NCBI RefSeq assembly: GCF_000702605.1 | Contig: NZ_JNIR01000001.1 | Location: forward strand, 2,480,001 to 2,544,000 | DNA: 64,000 nt | Reading direction: 5' to 3' | Source: Exiguobacterium acetylicum DSM 20416 | GTDB taxonomy: Bacteria; Bacillota; Bacilli; Exiguobacteriales; Exiguobacteriaceae | In this document: in pieces, positions 1 through 7,312 of the stretch | Position numbering within the stretch: the first letter of the stretch is position 1 | Layout: every line of letters starts with the position of its first letter | Position numbers and translations under genes: made by a program | The notes under the pieces: generated by a model | Seen by the model: only the letters and a program-made list of their open reading frames with translations | Told to the model about the DNA's origin: nothing | Database searches by the model: none

Positions 1-1265
1 GATCGTTGTTCGACCTGAAGCTCTGGGAACTCGGTCCGGGCAATCTCTGAAGCGGAATAAATACTTGCTCCTGCCTCGTCGACGATCGTAAAGGCGATAT
101 CTTTTTGTCCCTTCATCCAGTCCGCAACGAATGCTTCTGTTTCCCGTGAAGCTGTTCCGTTCCCGATCGCAATCAATTCGATCCCGTATGTATCGACGAG
201 CTGTGAAAGGGTTTGACGTGCTTCTTTCGCTTTTTGCTCTGACATCGTCACGTAGATGACGCCGACTTCCTTCATCTCACCTGTCGGATCAATGACCGCC
301 CACTTACACCCTGTCCGGTAAGCCGGATCAAGACCTATCATGACTTTCCCTTTCATCGGTGGCTGCATGTAGAGTTGGCGGAGATTCTTACCAAAGACGT
401 CAATCGCTTGGAGCTCTGCCTTTTCCGTCAGTTCATTTCGAATTTCGCGTTCGATGGCAGGAAAGACGGATTTTTTATAGCCCGTCGTGATCGCCGCTTC
501 GATGATATCACGTTTCTTTGGCGCCAGTTGTGCGTATGAACGAAGCAATGTGGGTAAAACCTGTTGTTCCTCTAACACCACTTTCACAGAGACGATTTTC
601 AATGCTTCCGCACGGTTGATCGCCAGAATCCGGTGCGGAACGATCTGTTGAATCCGCTCACTGTAGGCATAATACTGTGCAAAGACACCTTTTTCATCAA
701 CTGCATCCTTTTTCTGTTTCGTGACGATTTCTGCTGAACGGCGCATTTGCTTACGAATGAACTCACGCACCGTCGCTTGTTCGCCCCATTCCTCGGCAAT
801 GATCGATTGTGCTCCAGCAAGTGCTTCTTCCGGATCCAGCCCATTGCTTAAGCGTTGGAATGTCGCTTCATCATAAGCGGACTTGTTGCGGAACCAGTCA
901 GCAAGCGGTGCAAGTCCTGATTCCCGTGCGATTTCTGCCTTCGTCCGACGTTTTGGTCGAAATGGTAAGTAGATATCTTCGACTTGCTGTAACGTCGTCG
1001 CTTCTTCAAGTGTTCGACGAAGTTCCGGAGTCAGTGCACCTTGTTCCTCAATCTTTTCAAGGACGTCGCTCCGTCTGCTTTCAAGTTGCGTTAATTGTTT
1101 ATGTCGATCGAGAATCGCTTTGATCGCGACCTCATCGAGTTCACCTGTCTGTTCTTTTCGGTAGCGGGCGATGAACGGAATTGTACCGCCTTCTTCCGTC
1201 AATTGTAAGACTGCCTTCACTTGTGCAGGACGTACATTCAATTCACTTGCGATTCTCTTTTCCAT
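1..1265 (-). CDS. tex: Tex-family transcription accessory protein (N-terminal part; runs off the left edge)
   Basis: Homologue of B. subtilis YdcI/Tex, an RNA-binding protein thought to assist transcription. The start is the ATG at 1265-1263, preceded by AGAGGTGAAGCAG. About 421 codons are in the window: the N-terminal helical Tex region (begins MEKRIASELNV, then FIARYRKEQTGELDE) followed by the YqgF/RNase H-like domain (DPAYRTGCKWAVID and later IGNGTASRETE). The helix-hairpin-helix and C-terminal S1 domains must lie outside the window. It follows sigB, but a terminator at the sigB stop and a TATAAT at 1284-1289 suggest its own promoter. Family identity is confident; completeness cannot be judged. 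Confidence 0.93.
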   Translation of the reverse strand, partial: MEKRIASELNVRPAQVKAVLQLTEEGGTIPFIARYRKEQTGELDEVAIKAILDRHKQLTQLESRRSDVLEKIEEQGALTPELRRTLEEATTLQQVEDIYLPFRPKRRTKAEIARESGLAPLADWFRNKSAYDEATFQRLSNGLDPEEALAGAQSIIAEEWGEQATVREFIRKQMRRSAEIVTKQKKDAVDEKGVFAQYYAYSERIQQIVPHRILAINRAEALKIVSVKVVLEEQQVLPTLLRSYAQLAPKKRDIIEAAITTGYKKSVFPAIEREIRNELTEKAELQAIDVFGKNLRQLYMQPPMKGKVMIGLDPAYRTGCKWAVIDPTGEMKEVGVIYVTMSEQKAKEARQTLSQLVDTYGIELIAIGNGTASRETEAFVADWMKGQKDIAFTIVDEAGASIYSASEIARTEFPELQVEQR

Positions 1266-1307
1266 CTGCTTCACCTCTCATTCATTATACCGAAGAACGC
1301 ATGGAAA

Positions 1308-1338
1308 AGAAAAAAGACTGACACGAGGTCAGTCTTTT
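1308..1338 (-). terminator. Intrinsic terminator of the sigB operon
   Basis: Minus-strand 10-bp stem AAAGACTGAC / GTCAGTCTTT (1329-1338 with 1313-1322) followed by a T run. The hairpin begins inside the last codons of sigB and includes its stop, separating sigB from tex. Confidence 0.85.
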
Positions 1339-2126
1339 GAGAATACTTCATTTGGTTCAACTTTGATCGCTTCACGCAACTTCTGCAAAGCGCGTCGTTG
1401 AAGACGGGAAACGTGCATTTGTGAAATGCCGAGTAGTTCGCCCGTTTCTTTTTGACTCATATTGCGGTAGTAGGCACATTCGAGAATCGAACGCTCGCGG
1501 TCCGTTAAGACAGCAAATGCCTTTTCAAGAATCAGACGTTGATCGACGGAGTCGTAGCCGTTTTCTTGATTCCCGACGAGGTCGAGTAACGTAACGGTAC
1601 TACCTTCCTGATCTGCCTCAATCGAACTATCGACGGATAATGCTTGATAGCTTTTACCCATTTCAAGTGTTTCGAGGACTTCCTCTTCCGATACTTCAAG
1701 ACGCGCAGCAATCTCATCGATACGCGGAGAGCGTTGTAACTCCGTCGTCAATTCTTCCACTGCTTTCTTGATTTTCGGTCCGAGTTCCTTGATGCGACGT
1801 GGAACATGGACGCTCCATGTCTTATCGCGGATGAAACGTTTGATTTCACCGATGATCGTCGGAACAGCAAATGACTCAAAACTGCGACCGAATTCTTTAT
1901 CGAAGCGGCGAAGCGCTGCGAGCAACCCAATCATGCCGACCTGAACGAGATCGTCATGAATCGGTCGACCACGCGAGAACTTCCGGGCCAAAGCTTCTAC
2001 CAAGTCTGAATAACGCTCGAGTAATGCCGCATGCACTTCCTCATCTTGGTCGTCCTGCTGATACAAATCAATCAGTCGAAGTACTTCATCATCACTGTGA
2101 TGGCGTTGTTGAGACTTTGCTGGCAC
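1329..2126 (-). CDS. sigB: RNA polymerase sigma factor SigB (general stress)
   Basis: Alternative sigma-70-family factor that directs the general stress regulon. It has sigma region 2 (ALARKFSRGRPIHDDLVQVG... FESFAVPTIIGEIKRFIRDK), region 3 and region 4 with the HTH SQKETGELLGISQMHVSRLQ. An upstream ATG at 2141 is in frame, but AGGTGG at 2138-2133 sits 6 nt before a GTG at 2126-2124. That gives 265 residues, close to the 262 of B. subtilis SigB, so GTG is preferred. The 5' end overlaps rsbW by 35 bp, implying translational coupling. Activity should be controlled by the RsbW anti-sigma factor encoded just upstream. No rsbX follows. Confidence 0.94.
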   Translation of the reverse strand: MPAKSQQRHHSDDEVLRLIDLYQQDDQDEEVHAALLERYSDLVEALARKFSRGRPIHDDLVQVGMIGLLAALRRFDKEFGRSFESFAVPTIIGEIKRFIRDKTWSVHVPRRIKELGPKIKKAVEELTTELQRSPRIDEIAARLEVSEEEVLETLEMGKSYQALSVDSSIEADQEGSTVTLLDLVGNQENGYDSVDQRLILEKAFAVLTDRERSILECAYYRNMSQKETGELLGISQMHVSRLQRRALQKLREAIKVEPNEVFSKD

Positions 2127-2574
2127 TTTGACCCACCTCATCTCTATTCATATATTTTGTCATATGGACAGTGACGCCGTTCGCTTTCTCGATCGTTACT
2201 TGATCCATCAATGCTTCGATCATCAAGATACCGAGTCCTCCTTCATGCAAGGAGTCGAGATCGTGTGAATCTGTAATCGGTTCACTCTGGCGTTTGACCT
2301 CATCTTTATCGAACGTAATGCCGTTATCTTTGACGACAATCTCAAGACGATCGTCAGGGTAGACGTTGCATGTCAAGGCGATGTTACCATCTTCTTTTCC
2401 TTCATACGCATGTTGAACGGCGTTCGCACATGCTTCTGAGACAGCAATCTTGATATCTTCGATGTCATCATACGTATATCCCATCCGATTTGCGACGCCT
2501 GAAACCGTCAAACGGGCGATGGCTACATATTCCGGTTTTGCCGGTAATGTCATGTTTAGTTGTTCGTTGTTCAT
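2092..2574 (-). CDS. rsbW: Anti-sigma-B factor / serine-protein kinase RsbW
   Basis: 160-residue GHKL-fold kinase that binds SigB and phosphorylates the anti-anti-sigma factor RsbV. The N box is visible at DIKIAVSEACANAVQHAY (about residues 40-57), and later DNGITFDKDE and EGGLGILMIEALMD form the ATP-binding G boxes. The length matches the 160 residues of B. subtilis RsbW. Its ATG overlaps the rsbV stop (ATGA), and its end overlaps sigB, giving the order rsbV-rsbW-sigB with coupled translation, which is typical of this partner-switching module. Confidence 0.95.
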   Translation of the reverse strand: MNNEQLNMTLPAKPEYVAIARLTVSGVANRMGYTYDDIEDIKIAVSEACANAVQHAYEGKEDGNIALTCNVYPDDRLEIVVKDNGITFDKDEVKRQSEPITDSHDLDSLHEGGLGILMIEALMDQVTIEKANGVTVHMTKYMNRDEVGQSASKVSTTPSQ

Positions 2575-2897
2575 TGCGTTCCACCTCGTACACCACTATC
2601 AATAGTAATGATGCTTGAAAGACCTGTGATCTCAAATAGACGACGGATGCGTTCAGAAACGCCAACGAGCGTGAACGATGTACCGTTCTTTTTCGCTGCT
2701 TTGAGTGCACCGACGAACACGCCGAGACCTGTTGAATCCATGTAGTGTACTTCATCCAAATGGACGATGACGTCGTTCGTTTCAACTGCCGGGACTAATT
2801 CTTGGCGGAGTTTTGGTGCTGTATACGTATCAATCTCACCTGCGATATAAAGATGCGTCTGACCGTCTAGCTGCTCTGTTTTAATTGTTAAATCCAT
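2571..2897 (-). CDS. rsbV: Anti-anti-sigma factor RsbV
   Basis: STAS-domain antagonist that, when unphosphorylated, sequesters RsbW and frees SigB. The phospho-acceptor motif is YMDSTGLG with Ser55. The start is the ATG at 2897-2895, behind a strong GAGGAGGAACTTGAAG; a TTG at 2915 is in frame but lies upstream of the ribosome site and is rejected. This gives 108 residues (B. subtilis 109). A sigma-B-like promoter at 2986-3011 would make the rsbVW-sigB unit self-inducing, as in B. subtilis. The RsbU/RsbP-type phosphatase that should dephosphorylate it is not in this window. Confidence 0.94.
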   Translation of the reverse strand: MDLTIKTEQLDGQTHLYIAGEIDTYTAPKLRQELVPAVETNDVIVHLDEVHYMDSTGLGVFVGALKAAKKNGTSFTLVGVSERIRRLFEITGLSSIITIDSGVRGGTQ

Positions 2898-2985
2898 CTT
2901 CAAGTTCCTCCTCAAGGAAAATCTGTCTATGTGGTCTTTCTATTTATCCTACCTCATCCTTTTATAAAAAGGTCACTTGGGTATG

Positions 2986-3011
2986 TTTCCCCATATAGAA
3001 AACTTTGAAAC
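2986..3011 (-). promoter_or_regulatory. Candidate sigma-B promoter of rsbVW-sigB
   Basis: Minus strand GTTTCA (3011-3006), 14-nt spacer, GGGAAA (2991-2986), close to the sigma-B consensus GTTTAA-N12-15-GGGWAT. It lies in the mazF-rsbV gap, where B. subtilis has its autoregulated promoter further along the same operon. Confidence 0.6.
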
Positions 3012-3091
3012 CTATTTTATAAAAAAAGAGGTCAAAAAAAGTCGCATACGCTAGTATCGACTCTTCTTGTGTTGCGCCTCTATGTAAGTGC

Positions 3092-3442
3092 CTAAAAATC
3101 AACCAAGCCTAAGCTGATTGCGACGGCACTATTTACTTTCATCATCGTGTCTGGATCTAGATGTGTGACTTTATCCGTTAGACGGCGTTTATCAATTGTC
3201 CGGATTTGCTCAAGTAAGATGACCGAATCACGTTCTAATCCGTGTCGCTCTCGATATACTTCCACATGGGTCGGTAGTTTGGCTTTGTCGATCTGTGCCG
3301 TGATCGCAGCCACGATGACTGTCGGGCTGAATCGGTTACCAATATCATTTTGTAGAACAAGCACGGGACGAACTCCCCCTTGTTCCGATCCGACCACAGG
3401 TGACAAATTTGCATAAAACACGTCGCCACGTTTGACTATCAA
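3092..3442 (-). CDS. mazF: MazF/EndoA (NdoA)-type endoribonuclease toxin
   Basis: 116-residue PemK/MazF-fold mRNA interferase, close to B. subtilis NdoA. It begins [23 protein letters not shown]; the RPVLVLQND and later [14 protein letters not shown] segments are the conserved strand and RNA-binding loop regions. The start appears to be TTG (3442-3440), with GGGGTG just upstream overlapping the end of the preceding antitoxin gene; the gap is 3 bp. Cognate antitoxin is the 74-residue upstream gene. In B. subtilis this pair sits between alr and the rsb genes, as here. Confidence 0.94.
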   Translation of the reverse strand: MIVKRGDVFYANLSPVVGSEQGGVRPVLVLQNDIGNRFSPTVIVAAITAQIDKAKLPTHVEVYRERHGLERDSVILLEQIRTIDKRRLTDKVTHLDPDTMMKVNSAVAISLGLVDF

Positions 3443-3445
3443 AGC

Positions 3446-3670
3446 TTACACCCCGCTTACTTGACGTAGGAGTGAGAACTCCGCCTCCGTTTCAATCTGG
3501 AACATTTCGCCAACGATCGATAAATTGATTGCTGCCATTTCTTCGTAACCACGCTTCAATTCCTCACGTAGCTGACGCTTGCGTTCTTCGGTCGTATGGT
3601 TCGACTTCATCCCAATCGTCTCCTTCGCTACATTTCGCTCAACAAACTGCATTTCCCGTTGTTGGACCAA
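3446..3670 (-). CDS. mazE: MazE/EndoAI-type antitoxin, shortened at the N terminus
   Basis: 74-residue antitoxin paired with mazF. The C-terminal half (RQLREELKRGYEEMAAINL to LRQVSGV) matches the toxin-binding part of B. subtilis NdoAI (RRGYMEMAKINL... LVSGG). The start is TTG at 3670-3668, supported by GGAGGTG 8 nt upstream and a promoter 57-85 nt upstream. NdoAI has 93 residues; here the N-terminal DNA-binding strand is missing from the frame. A strand-like VKVSVN is encoded just upstream in another frame with no start codon, so an old frameshift or genuine shortening is possible. Function as toxin inhibitor is likely; autoregulation is uncertain. Confidence 0.75.
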   Translation of the reverse strand: MVQQREMQFVERNVAKETIGMKSNHTTEERKRQLREELKRGYEEMAAINLSIVGEMFQIETEAEFSLLRQVSGV

Positions 3671-3726
3671 GATAATGGCACCTCCAGATTCACTGAAACC
3701 TTAACGAACGACTCACTTTCTACTTC

Positions 3727-3755
3727 AATATATCAGTCGAATTCAGAAAATACAA
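3727..3755 (-). promoter_or_regulatory. Sigma-A-type promoter for mazEF
   Basis: Minus strand TTGTAT (3755-3750), 17-nt spacer, TATATT (3732-3727), in the alr-mazE gap. It predicts a leader of about 50 nt before the mazE TTG start. Confidence 0.5.
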
Positions 3756-3809
3756 TCAAAATTCAAACAAATAACATATTTTTGCCATCTTATTGATGTC
3801 TTGTACGAA

Positions 3810-4883
3810 TCATTGACGCGGAACACGCTTCGAGAATTGACAGAGAACTTCATAGTTGATCGTCCCGAGCCAATGTGCCGCTTCCTCGATTGGTGCCCCT
3901 TCTCCAATCAAGATGACTTCCGTTCCGATCGGATATTCCCGCGGTAAACGAATCATGAGCCGATCCATGCAGACACGACCGACGATTTCGCACGGCAGAC
4001 CGTCTACGATCAACGAATAACCTTGGAACTTGCGTGACCAACCATCCGCGTAACCGATCGGAACGGTACCGATCCATTCATCCGTCGGCGCGGTATAGGT
4101 CGCTCCGTAACTGATCGTTTGACCCGGTTCGACTTGTTTGACTTGCATCAGACGACTTTTCAGTGAAAACGCCGGTTTTAAGAATTCGTAATGTCCTGCC
4201 ATCTCGTCGGACGGCATTGCACCGTATAACGCGATACCGACTCGAACGACGTTAAACGGCGCTTGACCTGCTAAGCGAATCGCAGCCGCCGAATTGGCAC
4301 AGTGGACGTAACGGATATCCGGTACTAGTGCGACATACGATAAAAACGTTTCGAGCTGGCGTTCGAATAACTGACTACTCAGCTCGTCAGCAGTCGCAAA
4401 ATGCGTATAGATGCCTTCTAGCTCGACGAGATCATCATCACATTCAGCAAGAATTCGCTTCAACTCATCGACGTGTTGCAGTCCGAGTCGTCCCATTCCC
4501 GTATCGATCTTGATATGCAAGCGGAGATGATCGATTTCCGTCAAATGACGTTTCGCTTCCTGAAGCCAATCGGCTGAAAAGACAGGCACGGCGACATCAT
4601 AATTCGAAGCGACTGGTGCATGTTCTGGTAGTAAGGCTTCAAGCATCAGGATTGGTGCTTGGATCCCCGCTTCTCGTAACTCGATCGCCTCCTCGAGGAG
4701 TGCGACAGCGAGTAAGTCGGCTCCGTTCTCAAGAGCGATCTCAGCGACTGTCACTGCCCCGTGACCATAGCCGTCCGCCTTGACGACCGCCATCACCTGT
4801 TGTTCGCCCATCCGTGTTTTGATTTCGCGTATATTATGTGCGATCGCTTCCCGATCGATTTCAATCCAAGTTGGTCGGTACAT
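3810..4883 (-). CDS. alr: Alanine racemase
   Basis: PLP enzyme interconverting L- and D-alanine for peptidoglycan synthesis in the cytoplasm. The PLP lysine is K35 in VKADGYGHG and the second catalytic base is Y259 in SYGATY; the C-terminal VLCQFSKRVPRQ is intact. At 357 residues it is somewhat shorter than B. subtilis Alr (389) but has both domains. Its start overlaps the end of acpS by 23 bp, so the two are translated together. B. subtilis has the lipoprotein gene ydcC between acpS and alr; it is absent here. Confidence 0.95.
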   Translation of the reverse strand: MYRPTWIEIDREAIAHNIREIKTRMGEQQVMAVVKADGYGHGAVTVAEIALENGADLLAVALLEEAIELREAGIQAPILMLEALLPEHAPVASNYDVAVPVFSADWLQEAKRHLTEIDHLRLHIKIDTGMGRLGLQHVDELKRILAECDDDLVELEGIYTHFATADELSSQLFERQLETFLSYVALVPDIRYVHCANSAAAIRLAGQAPFNVVRVGIALYGAMPSDEMAGHYEFLKPAFSLKSRLMQVKQVEPGQTISYGATYTAPTDEWIGTVPIGYADGWSRKFQGYSLIVDGLPCEIVGRVCMDRLMIRLPREYPIGTEVILIGEGAPIEEAAHWLGTINYEVLCQFSKRVPRQ

Positions 4884-5241
4884 CCCATTCCCTCTTCTCT
4901 AATAAGACTTGCGCAGATGCATAATGTTCTGAATGTGTGATCGAGACGTGGATGACGCCATCGAATGGTCCACTCATGATCGGTCGCCCCGTCTCATCGT
5001 TTAAGATTTCAACGTCTTGCCAAGAGACTTCTTTTCCGACGCCGGTTCCGAATGCTTTGACGAACGCTTCCTTTGCGGCGAAACGTCCAGCGAGATACTC
5101 GATACGACGGTGTCCCGAGAGCGATTGAAATCGTTCCTGCTCTGCCTGCGTCAAGATTCTTCCTACAAAACGTGGCTGGCGCTCAAGCGTTTGCTCGATT
5201 CGATCCAGTTCCACTAAATCGATTCCAATTCCATAAATCAT
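4861..5241 (-). CDS. acpS: Holo-[acyl-carrier-protein] synthase
   Basis: Transfers 4'-phosphopantetheine from CoA to acyl carrier protein. The start MIYGIGIDLVELDRIE with the metal-binding Asp, and LAGRFAAKEAFVKAFGTG, are the family signatures; 126 residues is typical. The ATG at 5241-5239 has GGAGGCGCCTTGG in front of it, so upstream in-frame codons are not used. First gene of the acpS-alr unit; it is divergent from the rhomboid gene, with a 68-bp intergenic region for both promoters. Confidence 0.95.
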   Translation of the reverse strand: MIYGIGIDLVELDRIEQTLERQPRFVGRILTQAEQERFQSLSGHRRIEYLAGRFAAKEAFVKAFGTGVGKEVSWQDVEILNDETGRPIMSGPFDGVIHVSITHSEHYASAQVLLEKREWDVPTNLD

Positions 5242-5309
5242 CCAAGGCGCCTCCACAGTACTATTCTTCGCCATCTTCATATAGAATGAAGATGAAGCGA
5301 GGTGTTGTC

Positions 5310-6050
5310 ATGTTTAGTCGAACGGAAAACCTACAAACGTTCACACGTTCTTATCCGGTCGTTTCGTTGTTCATTTTAATCCAAGTCGCCCTGTTTGTCA
5401 TCGAACAGTTGGGCCCACTCCTTAATCTGACATTCTCTCCTCTAAATGCAGGGGCATCCATCAATCTCTTAATCGAACAAGGTGAATGGTGGCGTGTCGT
5501 CACAGCAACGTTCTTGCATTACGATTTTTGGCACATTGCGTTCAATACGTTTGCTCTCGTCATCTTCGCTCCACCGCTTGAGCGGATGATCGGTCATGGT
5601 CGATTTGCTGCCTTTTATTTGCTCGTTGGTACGCTTGCGAACATCTTGACGTACTTCACGAAAATCAATGAACCGTTTTATGGGCAAGCTGGAGCATCTG
5701 GTGCAATTCTTGGTTTGCTTGGTTTTTATGTCTACTTGAGTCGCTTCAAGCGGACGGTCATCATGGCAGACGATACACGTCTTGTGTATATTTTCACTGC
5801 GGTCACGGCAGTCTTTACGTTGCTTGGATCGAACGTCGCTGTTTTTGGTCACTTGTACGGTTTCGTCCTCGGATTCCTCTTCGGATTCGTCTTCGGTAAT
5901 CGTGCCGTTCCATTCACACGTCCGTTCCAAACCGGTCGTCGTACGAGCGGTGGTCCTGTCTTCGTCAGCGGTTCTGGTCAACTCGGCCGTGTATTCTTCT
6001 ACATCATCATCGCGTTTGCTGTACTCGGATTATTCTTCCGCTACTTGTAA
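5310..6050 (+). CDS. Rhomboid-family intramembrane serine protease
   Basis: Polytopic membrane protein of 246 residues that should cleave transmembrane substrates. The catalytic Ser130 lies in GQAGASGAILG and the paired His181 in FGHLYGF; the WWRVVTATFLHYDFWHIAFN loop is also conserved. The ATG at 5310 follows GCGAGGTG; the open frame extends further upstream but over acpS and is not used. B. subtilis has the rhomboid ydcA divergent to acpS (ydcB), so synteny supports the call. The substrate is unknown. A shared bidirectional terminator follows. Confidence 0.9.
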   Translation: MFSRTENLQTFTRSYPVVSLFILIQVALFVIEQLGPLLNLTFSPLNAGASINLLIEQGEWWRVVTATFLHYDFWHIAFNTFALVIFAPPLERMIGHGRFAAFYLLVGTLANILTYFTKINEPFYGQAGASGAILGLLGFYVYLSRFKRTVIMADDTRLVYIFTAVTAVFTLLGSNVAVFGHLYGFVLGFLFGFVFGNRAVPFTRPFQTGRRTSGGPVFVSGSGQLGRVFFYIIIAFAVLGLFFRYL

Positions 6051-6058
6051 ACCGGCAT

Positions 6059-6097
6059 AAAAAAGGGACTCACGCTTTTAGCGCGAGTCCCTTTTTT
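6059..6097. terminator. Bidirectional intrinsic terminator
   Basis: Stem GGGACTCACGC / GCGCGAGTCCC with A runs before and T runs after, serving the rhomboid gene (+) and the YtxH-like gene (-). Confidence 0.85.
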
Positions 6098-6100
6098 AGC

Positions 6101-6364
6101 TTATTTGCGAAGAACTTCTGCCAAGTCCTTCACATCATCAATCAGGTTATGGATCGTTTCCTGATTGTCCGTATAGAGTGCTTTTAATTCTTCAAAACGT
6201 CCTTTTGGATCTTGTTTGACAGCAGACAATTGTGTTCCTGCACCGCTGAATGTCCGTTTCACTGCTGCGAACTGCGCTTGACGCGTATCTTTATGCAGTA
6301 GTGATAAAGTAGCGCCGACGAGTGCGCCACCAAGTGTTGCTACGACAAAATAGTTCTTCTTCAT
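6101..6364 (-). CDS. Small YtxH-like membrane-anchored protein
   Basis: 87 residues. An N-terminal hydrophobic segment with Gly/Ala spacing (VVATLGGALVGATLSLL, residues 6-22) is followed by a charged, probably helical tail ending in LIDDVKDLAEVLRK. This layout is that of YtxH-domain proteins, which are often stress-associated and of unknown biochemical role. It is the last gene of a likely three-gene unit with the HmoB-like and pterin dehydratase genes upstream (gap 19 bp). Family assignment is by architecture only. Confidence 0.55.
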   Translation of the reverse strand: MKKNYFVVATLGGALVGATLSLLHKDTRQAQFAAVKRTFSGAGTQLSAVKQDPKGRFEELKALYTDNQETIHNLIDDVKDLAEVLRK

Positions 6365-6383
6365 CTGTTAGTCCCCCTGCATC

Positions 6384-6884
6384 TCACTCATTTGTTGGTG
6401 GTACGATTTGATACCGTTTCATGACGGGAGAAGGCGCGAACGACTTCCCTGCCTCTTCAGCATACTGGTCTACTGTGAGACGTTCAACTGATTTTGCATA
6501 ACGAGCCCCGTCCCCTGTCTCATGGAACTGAATCAATAAGGCAAGATCCGTTCCCTTCTCGACACGTCCAATCCGAAAGGCCTGGAAGCCGCCATATTCT
6601 GCTCCGACAACTTTCGGATTCGACATCACTTGATGTACGAATAGATCCCCGCTATTTTGATCTGCCGGAATCGACCAGTAGAAGAGACTGCCTTCATCCG
6701 AAAAATTGCCACGTGATTCGAGCAACGTGTAGGTATTGCCACTTTGAAAAGGTGATTTCGAGTCCGTCTCCATCCAGAGGATGGCATCACCGCTTCCGCT
6801 AGCGACACGAATATGCGCATCACGGGAACGAATTTGTTCAACAAACGAACCGCTACCGAATGTAATCGAAAGTTTAGATGGCAT
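6384..6884 (-). CDS. HmoB/YhgC-like protein with antibiotic-biosynthesis-monooxygenase fold
   Basis: 166 residues from the ATG at 6884. The pattern ITFGSGSFVEQI..., DAILWMETD..., then GFQAFRIGRV...LLIQFHETGDGARYAKS resembles B. subtilis HmoB (YhgC), a heme monooxygenase of the ABM fold, but identity is moderate and the heme-ligand residues cannot be confirmed by eye. The gene overlaps the end of the pterin dehydratase gene by 11 bp. A heme-related or general oxidative role is a guess; a fold-level call is safer than a function. Confidence 0.45.
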   Translation of the reverse strand: MPSKLSITFGSGSFVEQIRSRDAHIRVASGSGDAILWMETDSKSPFQSGNTYTLLESRGNFSDEGSLFYWSIPADQNSGDLFVHQVMSNPKVVGAEYGGFQAFRIGRVEKGTDLALLIQFHETGDGARYAKSVERLTVDQYAEEAGKSFAPSPVMKRYQIVPPTNE

Positions 6885-7149
6885 CACAGGCCTCCGCAAG
6901 TTGAAAGTCTTTTTCCGTCAATCCGTTTTCATCATGAGTCGTCGCCGCAAGTGTAACGTTTTTATAGTCGATCACGATCCGTGGATGATGATTCAAGTTT
7001 TCAGCGATACTCCCGACTTCCTGTACGAAATCCAGTGCTGCAGGAAACGATGCAAGTGTATAGGTCCGGACGATTTCATCATCCACGACACTCCAATCCT
7101 GCAACCGCTCAAGACGCTCTTCCACTTCATACTCATTCAACCTAGCCAT
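6874..7149 (-). CDS. 4a-hydroxytetrahydrobiopterin (pterin-4a-carbinolamine) dehydratase
   Basis: PhhB/DCoH-family dehydratase, 91 residues. The signature ENLNHHPRIVIDYKNVTL contains the paired active-site His residues, followed by THDENGLTEKDFQLAE. The ATG at 7149 has GGAGGAGAAAGGG before it. The enzyme normally recycles the pterin product of aromatic amino acid hydroxylases, but no hydroxylase is in the window, so an alternative role (for example repair of a pterin by-product) is possible. First gene of the unit with the HmoB-like and YtxH-like genes. Confidence 0.88.
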   Translation of the reverse strand: MARLNEYEVEERLERLQDWSVVDDEIVRTYTLASFPAALDFVQEVGSIAENLNHHPRIVIDYKNVTLAATTHDENGLTEKDFQLAEACDAI

Positions 7150-7240
7150 CCCTTTCTCCTCCTCTACTATCATTTTCGTCCTATACCTTATACCCCATTC
7201 TTTTACTTCTCTATACCTGTTTGTATCCGATTTCTTCCTT

Positions 7241-7268
7241 TTGCCTTCTGTGTGAGATAGAGTACAAT
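7241..7268 (+). promoter_or_regulatory. Candidate sigma-A promoter for pncA-pncB
   Basis: TTGCCT, 16-nt spacer, TACAAT, about 45 nt before the pncA start. Confidence 0.45.
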
Positions 7269-7312
7269 GTGAAAGAGAACACTAATTCAAAATCGGAAAG
7301 GGGCTTACGCAT

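Noticed and set aside
2979-2984. Plus-strand GGGTAT as a sigma-B -10 element
   Set aside because: No GTTT element lies 12-15 nt upstream and no plus-strand gene follows.
3671-3720. Longer mazE starting in the frame that encodes VKVSVN
   Set aside because: That frame has no ATG, GTG or TTG before it and ends in TAG after 28 codons, so it cannot be joined to the antitoxin without a frameshift.
5469-5981. Minus-strand open frame of 170 codons
   Set aside because: Antisense to the rhomboid gene, rich in Arg/Thr/Asp, with no family likeness or ribosome site.
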